Translations under genes and position numbers: made by a program
Shown: positions 1 through 8,296 of the stretch, piece by piece
Layout of the letters: every line of letters begins with the position of its first letter
Position numbering within the stretch: the first letter of the stretch is position 1
Notes under the pieces: model-generated
What the model was told of the DNA's origin: nothing
Databases searched by the model: none
Seen by the model: only the letters and a program-made list of their open reading frames with translations
NCBI GenBank assembly: GCA_945868845.1
Contig: CAMBMS010000022.1
Coordinates: 1-43,929, forward strand
DNA length: 43,929 bases
Source of the DNA: Asaia bogorensis
GTDB taxonomy: Bacteria > Pseudomonadota > Alphaproteobacteria > Acetobacterales > Acetobacteraceae
Direction: 5' to 3'

Positions 1-198
1 GATCAGCGCCAGACTGGGCCCATCTGGCTGGCGGCTGGAGACGTGCGTCCCGACGCAGGCCTGCGTGCTCAGATTTCTGCCGGCACAGCGATCGTCGACC
101 AGTCAACAAGGCTCCAGGTGTCTTCCCGGCGTGGCACCGTTGCTGAACGCTTAGTGTCGGGCCTATCGTGCATCCGTGGCGGCCAAGGTGGCCGTTCA
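1..198. other. Left edge, no gene recognised
   Basis: I find no convincing coding region here. Open frames exist on both strands but none resembles a known family. The stretch directly follows the minus-strand IS3 OrfB fragment at 199-468 and may be more mobile-element debris. Confidence 0.4.
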
Positions 199-468
199 TC
201 AGGGGAATCCCGGTTGAAAGTGCCGCTTACGACGCGCCTGAATGCTATGGCGGTGCATCAGGCTGGCAATCCGGCTGCGCCCCAAGTGCTTGCCCTCGGC
301 GCGCAAGGTGGCATGCACGCGGGGACTGCCGTAGCGGCGGCGACTGGCGGCATGAACATGACAGATGTCATCAAGCAGAGCCCGGTTGGACACGGCGGGC
401 GCCGCCAACCCGCCGCTGAGCGTGCATGCCAGCGTGCGCACACGGCGCTGGATGATACAGCAGGCCAC
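199..468 (-). pseudogene. IS3-family transposase OrfB fragment
   Basis: This short minus-strand frame holds the N-terminal helix-turn-helix part (HTH_21 type) of an IS3-family OrfB. The core reads ASRRRYGSPRVHATLRAEGK, followed by GRSRIASLMHRHSIQARRKR, the usual lead-in to the DDE integrase domain. The frame stops after RRKRHFQPGFP and no rve/DDE domain follows on this strand before the window edge, so the gene is truncated. The first 30 or so residues of the frame are unlike OrfB and probably out-of-frame sequence. The identification comes from motif recognition and the fragment must be inactive. Confidence 0.75.
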
Positions 469-618
469 GCGGGAAGATTATTTCCATGTCGCACCGTTAA
501 AGCTATATCTGACGGAGGATTTCTGCGAAGCTGCCACAGCGTTCAAGGAAAAACGTAAGCCGCCGCCTTCAAGGTCCGGTAGCGTTAATAGATATAAAGA
601 TTGGGGAAAAAACATCAC

Positions 619-2199
619 ATGAAACGTCGCCAGTTCCTCGGCACCGCCGCCGCCACTGCCATGCTGCCCGCCGCCAATGTTCGCGCCCAGGCCAACCGCG
701 CCAAGACATTGAAGGTCGTGCCGCTAACCTCCCTATTCTCCCTGGATACGGTGTTCAACACATCGCTCGTCACTACCAGTTATGGCTTCGCGGTCTACGA
801 CACGCTGTTCGGTGTGAACGCGAAAAAGGAAATCAGTCCACAAATGGCGGAGGGCCACACGCTCTCCGACGACCAGCGCACCTACACGATCAAGCTGCGC
901 GACGGCCTGAAATTCCATAATGGCGAACCGGTGCGCGCCCAGGATGTCGTGCAAAGCCTGAAGCGCTGGGCGGGGCGGGAAACCTTCGGCCAAACAGTCG
1001 CGCAGTTCGTCGATGATTGGGGCGTGGCGGATGACAAGACCATCCGCATCAAGCTGACCCGCCCGGTGCCTATCTTCCTGGAGGCGATCACGCGTGGCTC
1101 CGCCTCCATCCCCTTCATCATGCCGGAACACGTGGCGAAGACCGACCCCTACAAGCAGATCACGGAATCCGTCGGCAGCGGGCCATGGAAGTTCAACGCC
1201 AGCGAATTCAACGCCGGCTCCTTCGCCGCCTTCACGCGCTACGCGGACTACGTGCCCCGCCAGGAAGCGCCGGACTGGACCAGCGGCGGCAAAATGGTGC
1301 ATTTCGATCGCATGGAATGGCCAACCATTCCCGATGCCGCGACCGCCGCCGCCGCCCTGCAAGCGGGCGAGGTGGATTGGTACGAGCAGGTGCAGCCTGA
1401 TCTCGTGGCGCAGATGAAGAAGAACCCCGATATCACCGTCGGCTCCGCCAATCCGGGCGGCTTCAATGGCATCATGCGCTTTAACCACCTGCAGGCGCCC
1501 TTCAATAACGTGGCGATCCGCCGCACGGTGCTGATGGCGGTAAACCAGCAGGACTATATGGAATCCATCACCGGCAATGACCCCACGGCCCTGAACCTGT
1601 GCAAAGCACTGTTCCCCTGCGGCACGCCATACGGGCAGGAGATTGGCCAGAGCGCGATGGGCAATAGCCTGGACCGGGCGCGCGCCATGCTGAAGGCGGC
1701 CGGCTACAATAACGAGAAAGTAGTGATCATCAGCCCGGCCGATGTCCCCACCATCGCGCCGATGGGAGATGTGACTTTCGATCTGCTCAAGAAGCTCGGC
1801 ATGAATGTCGAAATGGTTTCGGTAGACTGGGCCACGCTCACCTCCAAACGCGCGATCAAGGAAGCAGTGGACAAGGGCGGCTGGTCCATTTTCCACACCT
1901 GGGCGCCGTCGCTCATCCTCGGTACACCAGTGGAACATTTCGCCATGCGCGGCCTGGGCGAAAAAGGCTGGGCCGGCTGGTATAGCGACGAAAAAATGGA
2001 GGCCCTGACCAAGGACTGGATAATGGCAACCACGGCAGCGGAACAAACCCGCATTGCCGGAGAAATCCATGCCCGCGCGTTTGAGATGGTGCCCTACGTG
2101 CTATGCGGGCAGTTCCAAATCCGCACGGCGCACCGGAAATACCTCACTGGCGTGGTATCTGGCGGCGCCGCCTATATGTGGGGTGTCCGGCGGGTGTGA
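619..2199 (+). CDS. ABC transporter substrate-binding protein, peptide/nickel type (SBP_bac_5), Tat-exported
   Basis: This is a periplasmic solute-binding protein of the DppA/OppA/NikA family, 526 residues from the ATG at 619. An in-frame TTG at 601 is possible, but the ATG directly precedes a twin-arginine signal (KRRQFLG, residues 2-8) with an alanine-rich h-region ending near NVRAQA. Family signatures include the YDTLFG segment, SDDQRTYTIKLRDGLKFHNG and the VGSGPWKF stretch that normally lies near residue 190. The length is typical. No permease or ATPase gene is adjacent. It stands alone between IS fragments (199-468 and 2308-2484), so the rest of its transporter has been lost or lies elsewhere. 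The substrate cannot be told from sequence; dipeptides, oligopeptides or opine-like compounds are all possible. Confidence 0.92.
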   Translation: MKRRQFLGTAAATAMLPAANVRAQANRAKTLKVVPLTSLFSLDTVFNTSLVTTSYGFAVYDTLFGVNAKKEISPQMAEGHTLSDDQRTYTIKLRDGLKFHNGEPVRAQDVVQSLKRWAGRETFGQTVAQFVDDWGVADDKTIRIKLTRPVPIFLEAITRGSASIPFIMPEHVAKTDPYKQITESVGSGPWKFNASEFNAGSFAAFTRYADYVPRQEAPDWTSGGKMVHFDRMEWPTIPDAATAAAALQAGEVDWYEQVQPDLVAQMKKNPDITVGSANPGGFNGIMRFNHLQAPFNNVAIRRTVLMAVNQQDYMESITGNDPTALNLCKALFPCGTPYGQEIGQSAMGNSLDRARAMLKAAGYNNEKVVIISPADVPTIAPMGDVTFDLLKKLGMNVEMVSVDWATLTSKRAIKEAVDKGGWSIFHTWAPSLILGTPVEHFAMRGLGEKGWAGWYSDEKMEALTKDWIMATTAAEQTRIAGEIHARAFEMVPYVLCGQFQIRTAHRKYLTGVVSGGAAYMWGVRRV

Positions 2200-2307
2200 T
2201 AGGGCTGGCACAAATGCAAAGCTGTTCCCCGTCAGCACCTATGTCCCAAATTTGAGGTTGTGATTTAAGGAGAGTTTTGGTCTCGTCGGCATGACGCAGG
2301 AACCAAG

Positions 2308-2484
2308 ATGAGCCCTATATCCTCAAGCGCCAAGAAGCCTGCCGAGCAGGTAATGAAGGGCATACGCCGGGCCACGCGGCGGCATTTTTCAGCCGAAGAC
2401 AAGATCCGCATCGTGCTGGGCGGTTTGCGCGGCGATGACAGCATCGCCGAGCTATGCCGCAAGGAAGGGATCGCCCAGAGGTAG
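2308..2484 (+). pseudogene. IS3-family OrfA N-terminal fragment
   Basis: A 58-codon frame encodes the helix-turn-helix start of an IS3-family OrfA (transposase_8 type). It reads ATRRHFSAEDKIRIVLGGLR and then DSIAELCRKEGIAQ, where the family normally continues with a YYxWSKxF segment. Here it meets TAG two codons later. Only the first third of OrfA survives and no matching OrfB follows. The next 200 bases (2485-2695) hold no intact gene. Confidence 0.8.
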
Positions 2485-2695
2485 GGTGGGGGTCGTGAAT
2501 CTCGGTTCTCAGACCCCCTGGAGGCTACTGGGCGCGCCATCCTGATGCTGGGGCGGGGGCCGGGATCAGCCTTTACTGCCGGCTCGAAGAAGGACCAGCC
2601 ATGGTCCTGTTCCACGACGCGGTGGCAATAGTCGATCAATCGCCGGCGCTGGCAGCACGATCTTTTCGACGAAGGATAAGGATTCTTAATTTATG

Positions 2696-3325
2696 TCAGG
2701 CGGTGCCGATCACAGCCCAAAGGGGATCGCCTCCCTGCGGCATTGAGGCTTGCATGGTGACAGTGGCAAACCCAGCTGCTCTCATATAGGCGCCGACCAG
2801 TCGCTGCTGATCCGGTCCTGAACACGCCTGCCATATCGCAACCGCCTTAGTTGGAAAGCAACGATTAGAGAACGACACCACGAACGGCGCATTCGGCCGC
2901 AATACGCGGGCGACTTCTCGGAACACCTCGACTGGCCGCTGCAGATATTGTACCGAGACACATAGGCACGCGCTGTCGAATACGCCGTCACTCAGCGGCA
3001 ATATAGGCTCGCTGTTCAGGTCCTGAACAAACCATCGGGAAAGCCGCGGGTTCGCGGCGAGCTCCTCCGCATTCATGCCGTGGCCGGTGACAGAGGCGTA
3101 GTCAGCGTCCTCCGGCAAATGACTGACCCAACTGCTCATCAAATCTAACACCGCGCCGTGCGTGGGCAGCGTTTCTCGGTAAATCCGCGTCACGGCGGCG
3201 ATCGCCCCATCATCGATATGGGTGACAAACCGCGGCTGTTCATAGAATTCCGCGTCGGGTGACGGGTCCGCTTTATCGAATGCCGCCGGCGGCAATTCGG
3301 GTAACTGTTCCATGAACTTGGTCAA
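2696..3325 (-). CDS. Class I SAM-dependent methyltransferase
   Basis: The 209-residue protein has a Methyltransf_11-type fold. The AdoMet-binding motif I region is GAVLDLMSSWVSHLP (about residues 57-71). A post-motif aspartate/asparagine segment QDLNSEPILPLSDGVFD follows (about 110-126), then motif IV-like SACLCVSVQYLQRPVEVFRE and motif V-like VARVLRPNAPFVVSFSN. This variant with DLMSSWVSHLP occurs as a stand-alone protein in many proteobacteria, cyanobacteria and plastids; its substrate is not known to me. The start at 3325 was chosen because no earlier ATG continues the frame. It has no operon partner and lies between two IS3 remnants. Confidence 0.88.
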   Translation of the reverse strand: MTKFMEQLPELPPAAFDKADPSPDAEFYEQPRFVTHIDDGAIAAVTRIYRETLPTHGAVLDLMSSWVSHLPEDADYASVTGHGMNAEELAANPRLSRWFVQDLNSEPILPLSDGVFDSACLCVSVQYLQRPVEVFREVARVLRPNAPFVVSFSNRCFPTKAVAIWQACSGPDQQRLVGAYMRAAGFATVTMQASMPQGGDPLWAVIGTA

Positions 3326-3473
3326 TGGGCATTGATATACATATTTTCTCCCGTGTCCAAAGGTAATTGCATTTTAACTGCTGATTGGGGATATGTACTT
3401 TTATACTGAATTTGGGTATTTTGAACCGCCTTGGGTTTGTGGAGGCTCCAACTCCTGAGAAGGTGGGGCGTTG

Positions 3474-4232
3474 ATGAACAGGACGACGAATAAATATTCT
3501 CCTGAGGTTGGTGACCGGGCATTGCGGCTGGTTCTGGATCACGAGAGCGAGCACCCATCTCGCTGGGCTGTGGCCGCGCCGATGTCGGAGAAGATCGACT
3601 GTTGGGCGCATCCTCTGCATGAATGGATGAAGCAGGCGGATCGTGACAGCGGTCGCTCACCTGGTCTGACGACGGATCTGGCAGCGGCGACTAAGGGCTC
3701 TCGAGCGGGAGAACCTGGAGCTACGGCAGGACGAATCCGTGACAAACCCTTGCGCACCACGATCAGTGACAAGGCCTCGCCTTGCCCGTTGGATCCCGTC
3801 AATCGCCAGTTCCGGGCGCCCCGGCCGAATGCGCCGTGGGTCTCTGACTTCACTTATGTGCGGACATGGGCATGGTTCGTCTATGTCGCCTCCATCATTG
3901 ATGCCTACGCCCGTCGCATCGTCGGCTGGCAGGTCTCTCGGACGCGCATGCGGGCTTCGTGTTGGATGCTTTGGAGCAGGCTCTGGCATGACCGGCGACC
4001 GATCCATCGCGGCGGGCTCATCCATCACAACGCCCGCGGTAGCCAATACGTCTCAATCAAATACACCGAGCGCTTGGTAGAAGCTGGTGTCGAGCCCTCG
4101 GCAGTTAGCCGAGTCGCAAAAGACGAGGTGCTGGACTGGCTGCAGTTCTACAATCATCGTCGTTTTCATTCGACACTGAGCTCTCTCAGCCCCAAGAACT
4201 TCGAAAAGGCGCAGGCTGTCCGCAAAGTGTAG
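3474..4232 (+). pseudogene. Chimeric, inactive IS3-family transposase
   Basis: Open frame without internal stops, but mosaic. Residues 1-60 are an OrfA-like start (MNRTTNKYSPEV, then RALRLVLDHESEHPSRWA). A deletion of the leucine zipper joins this directly to OrfB (RDKPLRTTISDKA, PCPLDPVNRQFRAPRPNAPW, VSDFTYVRTWAWFVYVASIIDAYARRIVGW). The first catalytic Asp in SDFTYV is present. The second normally lies in HSDRGSQY, but here the motif reads HNARGSQY, so the Asp is gone. After GVEPSAVSRV the sequence switches to KDEVLDWLQFYNHRRFHSTL, the C-terminal end of a different IS3 subgroup, skipping the catalytic Glu region. The product cannot be a working DDE transposase. Confidence 0.85.
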
Positions 4233-4299
4233 CTTGCCGAGGGAGCCTGGAACGCAGTATAATGACCCCCGCAAGGGGCACGCTAATCCTGGGCAAGCC

Positions 4300-4359
4300 C
4301 ACTCGTCCATTGGCTATCTCAGCCCGGTCGAGTTCGGAAGGCAGGCAGGAGTAGCTTAA
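4300..4359 (+). pseudogene. IS3 OrfB C-terminal scrap
   Basis: Nineteen codons read HSSIGYLSPVEFGRQAGVA and stop. This matches the conserved end of IS3-family OrfB proteins (HSTLGYLSPxxFE). It is a separate copy from the C-terminus that ends at 4232, so at least three IS3-derived pieces are stacked between 3422 and 4380. The stop lies 4 bases before the GTG start of the UPF0114 gene. Confidence 0.7.
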
Positions 4360-4363
4360 CCCA

Positions 4364-4936
4364 GTGTCAACCAAACCAACAGCAGGCGAAACCCCTCATC
4401 CCCGGCCCGAGCGCGGTCTCAAGCCATTGCCTGCGCTGATCTTCAGCTCACGTTGGCTGCAACTACCTCTGTATCTCGGCCTGATCGTAGCGCAGGGCGT
4501 GTATGTATTCCTATTTGTTAAAGAACTGTGGCACTTAGTTTTACACATGACGACCTTCAGCGAGCAGGAGATCATGCTGGTCGTGCTAGGGCTCATAGAT
4601 GTCGTGATGATCTCCAACTTGTTGGTTATGGTGATTGTGGGTGGCTACGAAACCTTTGTCTCCCGCATGGGCCTTCAGGGCCACCCAGACCAGCCGGAAT
4701 GGTTGAGCCATGTGAGTTCCGGCGTGCTGAAGGTAAAGCTGTCAATGGCCATTATCGGCATTTCTTCCATCCATCTGCTCCGCACCTTCATCGAAACCAG
4801 CAGGATCGGACAGCCGTCTTCCACCATCACCGCCGAGGCGGTCATGTGGCAGACCATCATCCATTCCGTGTTCATCCTCTCCGCCATCGGTATCGTCTAC
4901 GTTGATAGGCTGACACAAACGAAGCATGAAGGCTGA
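4364..4936 (+). CDS. UPF0114 (YqhA/TIGR00645) family membrane protein
   Basis: The 190-residue product matches the YqhA family along its length: FSSRWLQLPLYLGLIVAQGVYVFLF (first membrane segment), IMLVVLGLIDVVMISNLLVMVIVGGYETFVSR (second, with the family GGYExFVS signature), the cytoplasmic HPDQPEWLSHV part, then KVKLSMAIIGISSIHLLRTFIE and TIIHSVFILSAIGIVYVDRL. The role of the family is not established; it is an inner-membrane protein with about four helices. The start is odd: GTG at 4364, AGGAG 12 bases upstream, and the first ten codons (MSTKPTAGET) coincide with what looks like the right end of an IS3 element. The native N-terminus was probably replaced by IS sequence. Confidence 0.88.
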   Translation: MSTKPTAGETPHPRPERGLKPLPALIFSSRWLQLPLYLGLIVAQGVYVFLFVKELWHLVLHMTTFSEQEIMLVVLGLIDVVMISNLLVMVIVGGYETFVSRMGLQGHPDQPEWLSHVSSGVLKVKLSMAIIGISSIHLLRTFIETSRIGQPSSTITAEAVMWQTIIHSVFILSAIGIVYVDRLTQTKHEG

Positions 4937-5009
4937 GGCTGATGCCAGCGCTGCTAGAACTGCCCGCATCACCCACCCCAGGGCTTCGGCCACTGCGGTA
5001 ACCCCGGCT

Positions 5010-5099
5010 CAGCACCAACGAAAAGAAAAAGATACTCTATCTCAAGATCGAATTCGTCGGCTTGATGAATTAGGTTTCGTTTGGAAAGTCAGGACGTGA
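5010..5099 (+). pseudogene. Relic of a helicase-associated (HA) domain repeat
   Basis: A short frame reads HQRKEKDTLSQDRIRRLDEL followed by GFVWKVRT and a stop. This is a very good match to the consensus of the roughly 65-residue helicase-associated repeat (QR.AKDTLSPERI.RLDELGFVWD) found in tandem in large bacterial helicases. The upstream half of the repeat is not in the same frame, though an HCGNPG-like trace occurs in another frame just before it. Only this scrap is left, next to the recD2 3' end. Confidence 0.6.
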
Positions 5100-5136
5100 A
5101 AAATCGTGCGGTGATGTACGGTGTATGTGGGGGGCT

Positions 5137-7332
5137 TTACGCAGCTCCCTCTATGGATCCTTCGAGCCATTCGTTCAGCTTCGACCACCGGCGACGCCCG
5201 GAGACATTTTTTACCGCGATGGCGACAGCCTTTTTCTGGCCGACAAGAACCACCAGGCGTTTTCCCCGGGTGACCCCGGTGTAAAGCAGGTTCCGCTGCA
5301 GCATCGTATAGTGCTGGGTCAACACGGGGATCACGATGGCGGGGTATTCGGAGCCCTGGCTTTTGTGAATGGTCGCGGCATAGGCGGGCACCAGCGTGTC
5401 GAGCTCGCCAAAGCCGTAAACCACAGCGCGGCCATCAAAGCTGGCAGTCAGTTCGCTGGTATCTGGATCAACGTCATCAACATAGCCGATATCGCCGTTG
5501 TAGACCTCCTTGTCGTAGTCGTTTTCAATCTGCATCACCTTATCGCCGGGCGCGAAGGTCCAGCCAAAGCGTTCAACCTTTCGCTCGCCAGCCGGGTTCA
5601 GCGCTTTTTGCAATTCGACATTGAGAGATCTGGCGCCGACGCCGCCTCGGTTCATCGGGCATAATACCTGGATGTCGCGGATGGGATCAAAGCCGAAGCG
5701 TTGCGGTATTCTGGTCTGCACCAACTCTACGATGCGTAGCACTGCAGTTTCCGGGTCGTCTGCCTGCACAAAATAAAAGTCACTCTCACCCTCGGGCTTC
5801 GAGAGGTCAGGGATCGAACCCTGGTTGATCTTGTGCGCGCTGGTGATGATCCGGCTTTGTGCCGCTTGTCGAAATACCTCCGTGAGGCGGACAACGGCGA
5901 CGACGCCCGACGCGATGATGTCGGCCAACACCTGACCGGGGCCAACGGAAGGTAGTTGATCGATGTCACCGACGATCAGCAGCGCGGTATTGTCGGGCGC
6001 AGCCTTCATCAATGCCTGCATGAGCATCACGTCGACCATCGAGGTTTCGTCGATAACCAGCAGATCGCATTCGAGTGGGCTCTCAGCGTTGCGTTTAAAC
6101 CCACCTGCTTTCGCATCCACCTCGAGCAGCCGATGGATGGTTTTGGCCTCGAACCCCGTCGCCTCCGTCATCCGTTTGGCGGCGCGCCCGGTTGGTGCGC
6201 AGAGCAGCAAATTGACCCCTTTGGCGCTCAGGATCCGCAAAATCGAATTCACGATGGTGGTTTTTCCCACGCCGGGGCCGCCGGTGATAACCAGAACCTT
6301 GGATGTCAGCGCCAGACGAATGGCGGCGACCTGGCTTTCCGCCAACGATAGGCCGGTCTTTTGTTCAACCCACGGCAATGCCTTATCGGCGTCTATGAAT
6401 TGCCAGGGCAACGTGCCGTTGGCGATGGTCGTCACTCGCTCGGCAACAACCTGTTCGGCTCTATAGAGACCGCTTAAGAACACGCAGGGCGTCTGCCCGA
6501 CGCTTGCGGCGATCACCGTGCCCTCGTACAATTCCAGATCCAACGCCGTTTGAACTAGTTCCTGCGGTATCTCCAGCAATTTGACAGCGAGCGGAACAAG
6601 TTCGGTAGTCGGTAGGCCACAATGGCCATCATCCATGGCTTCTGTCAGAGCGTAGGAGATGCCGGCCCGGACCCGGATCATCGCCGTTTTCTGAATGCCA
6701 AGTTTCATGGCGATAGCATCGGCGGTCTTGAACCCGATGCCGCGAATGTCGCGTGCCAACCGGTATGGATTTTCGGTCATCACCTGAACAGCGTCGGAGC
6801 CGTAGGTTTTGTAGATACGCACCGCCCGCGCCGTGCCGACGCCGTTGCTGTGCAGGAAGACCATGATCTCTCGAATGATTTTCTGCTCGGTCCAGGCATC
6901 CGTAATGCGCTTGGCGCGGAAGGCGCCAATACCGGTGACCTCACGTAGCCGCTGCGGCTCGACCTCGATGATGTCGAAGACCTTTTCGCCAAAAGCCTGG
7001 ACCATTTTCTTGGCATAGACCGGGCCGATGCCGCGGATCATCCCGGAGCCCAGGTATTTTTCTATGCCATCGATCGACGTCGGGGGAGATGTGCGCATAA
7101 AGCGCGCCTTGAATTGCTGCCCGTGGGTGTGATCGTTGACCCATTCACCGGAAGCCGTAATCCACTCGCCTGCTGAAATCGTGGCGGCGTGGCCAATGAC
7201 CGTGACGAGTTCGCGGTGTCCGCGCGCCTTGGCCCGCAGAACACAAAAGCCGTTATCTCTGTTATGGAAAGTGACGCGTTCGACGAGGCCGGCCAGAACT
7301 TCCTGTGTCGCGGGTTCTGGTTGAGATTTCAT
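5137..7332 (-). CDS. recD2: ATP-dependent RecD2-like DNA helicase (SF1B)
   Basis: A 731-residue superfamily 1B 5'-3' DNA helicase that acts alone, without RecBC. The N-terminal OB-like part (EVLAGLVERVTFHNRDNGFCVLR) is followed by helix-hairpin-helix repeats (YLGSGMIRGIGPVYAKKMVQ, VTGIGAFRAKRI, IRGIGFKTADAIA). The motor domain has Walker A GGPGVGKTT near residue 350, Walker B LLVIDETSM near 424, GDIDQLPSVGPG, and a C-terminal UvrD-like domain with AATIHKSQGSEY and LLYTGVTRGK. I chose the ATG at 7332 (MKSQPEP) over a TTG at 7356 because it overlaps the stop of the upstream nuclease gene as ATGA, implying translational coupling. The two proteins are probably made together. Typical length for RecD2. 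Confidence 0.92.
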   Translation of the reverse strand: MKSQPEPATQEVLAGLVERVTFHNRDNGFCVLRAKARGHRELVTVIGHAATISAGEWITASGEWVNDHTHGQQFKARFMRTSPPTSIDGIEKYLGSGMIRGIGPVYAKKMVQAFGEKVFDIIEVEPQRLREVTGIGAFRAKRITDAWTEQKIIREIMVFLHSNGVGTARAVRIYKTYGSDAVQVMTENPYRLARDIRGIGFKTADAIAMKLGIQKTAMIRVRAGISYALTEAMDDGHCGLPTTELVPLAVKLLEIPQELVQTALDLELYEGTVIAASVGQTPCVFLSGLYRAEQVVAERVTTIANGTLPWQFIDADKALPWVEQKTGLSLAESQVAAIRLALTSKVLVITGGPGVGKTTIVNSILRILSAKGVNLLLCAPTGRAAKRMTEATGFEAKTIHRLLEVDAKAGGFKRNAESPLECDLLVIDETSMVDVMLMQALMKAAPDNTALLIVGDIDQLPSVGPGQVLADIIASGVVAVVRLTEVFRQAAQSRIITSAHKINQGSIPDLSKPEGESDFYFVQADDPETAVLRIVELVQTRIPQRFGFDPIRDIQVLCPMNRGGVGARSLNVELQKALNPAGERKVERFGWTFAPGDKVMQIENDYDKEVYNGDIGYVDDVDPDTSELTASFDGRAVVYGFGELDTLVPAYAATIHKSQGSEYPAIVIPVLTQHYTMLQRNLLYTGVTRGKRLVVLVGQKKAVAIAVKNVSGRRRWSKLNEWLEGSIEGAA

Positions 7333-7829
7333 TTTGTCCGCCCACGGGCTCGCCAATCCCAGGGCATATCAAAGGCGCCAGACCATATGTTGGTTCCCGC
7401 ACTGCGTGCGTGGGCTTCGTCAGCTATGTAGGCATTCGAGTACTGCCTATAAGCGACAGCCCATCCATTCCTGACCAACCAGCGATTGATATCCTCTGTC
7501 CCCTTGAAGCAAACGGCGACGACGCGGCTGTATCGATCCTGATCACGGACCTCGCAACGAATGGGCGCACGCCCGATTCGGTCAGCAAGAGCGAGGGAAC
7601 CTTGCTGACCGCAGCGCCAAGTGGCGCCGTTTGGCCGCGTGCATTCTTGCCGGCCTTCGGGAGCATCAATTCCATAAAGCCGGATCCGGGTCCCATGAAT
7701 TTCGAGCGTGTCGCCGTCGACCACCGACGCAACGCCGATGATGGATTGAGCGGACGCTGAATCAGGCGCGCTTGCCAGCAGGAGCATGGCCAGGACTGGA
7801 AAAAGCGCATGGGCCCTAAACGTGATCAT
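7329..7829 (-). CDS. Secreted thermonuclease (SNase-like) family protein
   Basis: This 166-residue protein has an N-terminal signal peptide (HALFPVLAMLLLASAPDSASA) and a staphylococcal-nuclease fold. The signature VASVVDGDTLEIHGTRIRLY GIDAPE carries the calcium and catalytic residues. R.R-type segments follow (GRAPIRCEVRDQDRYSRVVA, with the catalytic-type Arg in DRYSR), then NRWLVRNGWAVAYRQYS. It is predicted to be a periplasmic or secreted nuclease. The start is ambiguous: ATG 7829 or ATG 7841, both directly before the hydrophobic segment. The stop overlaps the recD2 start by four bases. The upstream sequence on this strand is an amidohydrolase relic, so the promoter must lie within or beyond that relic. 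Confidence 0.87.
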   Translation of the reverse strand: MITFRAHALFPVLAMLLLASAPDSASAQSIIGVASVVDGDTLEIHGTRIRLYGIDAPEGRQECTRPNGATWRCGQQGSLALADRIGRAPIRCEVRDQDRYSRVVAVCFKGTEDINRWLVRNGWAVAYRQYSNAYIADEAHARSAGTNIWSGAFDMPWDWRARGRTK

Positions 7830-8002
7830 GATCCCCAGCATCCACTGTCGCGCCGCCGCGTCAATGCATGCCGCAGCTCGACGTTTGTTCGGCTATGACG
7901 GGCATCGACGGTCCGCCCGGCGTTGGAACGGATCGGCCGATCCGAGACCTTGTGGACGCGGCCGCCCTCCACCAGTACGTCGTGGCCCGGCCGCAACTCG
8001 GC
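7826..8002 (-). pseudogene. Amidohydrolase N-terminal relic
   Basis: Reading the minus strand from 8002 gives AELRPGHDVLVEGGRVHKVS, then DRPIRSNAGRTVDARH. This matches the N-terminal beta-sandwich of imidazolonepropionase-like amidohydrolases (LRPGxDVLVEGGRIxxVS....A.TIDARG), which would normally continue with TLMPGLIDxHVH. Here it continues with unrelated residues and stops, so the metal-binding barrel is gone. The frame is closed upstream by TAA, so no start codon survives. Confidence 0.65.
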
Positions 8003-8296
8003 TTAGCCCGGAACCAGGGGAGCCGGTCAGACACGGTATTGTCAATAATATATTGTAAAATATATATTTAATTATGGACTATGAGATGGTGAGGAACGTA
8101 GGAGGACAATAGTAATAAAGGCGATTGCTCGGCCATATTGTCCGTGCGCCTCCGTCGGTCGTCCTGGTGGACGGGCGGGAGGTTCACACCTCGTCCCTGC
8201 CCAAATTTGTCTCTCCGGAAATTGACTCGGAGGAGATTACGGGTTTGCTATCTGCTGATCTACAACCGCTCTTCAACCAGGCTGATCAATACCCCA
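8003..8296. other. Non-coding gap with an AT-rich patch
   Basis: No gene is supported between the amidohydrolase relic and the membrane protein at 8297. Around 8038-8120 the sequence becomes markedly AT-rich (TAATATATTGTAAAATATAT), unlike the GC-rich surroundings. It could contain a promoter for the downstream gene or be a scar of transferred DNA. No clear promoter boxes can be called. Confidence 0.4.

Larger units (their letters stand above)
3422..4359 (+). mobile_element. Composite IS3-family remnant
   Basis: The left end reads TGAACCGCC at 3422, followed by TTGGGTTTGTGGAGGCTCC, typical of IS3-family (IS407-like group) termini. The transposase frame then runs 3474-4232 and is internally rearranged. 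A second, separate IS3 C-terminal scrap lies at 4300-4359. The right terminus appears to run into the start of the next gene at 4364. I could not find a clean right inverted repeat matching the left one, which agrees with the two ends coming from different elements. Confidence 0.75.

Noticed and set aside
733-2070. Long minus-strand frame of 445 codons inside the ABC binding-protein gene
   Set aside because: It is antisense to a gene with clear Tat signal and SBP_bac_5 motifs; its composition (His, Arg and Gly rich) is typical of a shadow frame.
2485-2695. Minus-strand frame with HRVVEQDHG, reminiscent of IS6 transposase C-termini
   Set aside because: Only about eight residues match and the expected KRR..P..GF continuation is absent in all frames, so I do not call an element.
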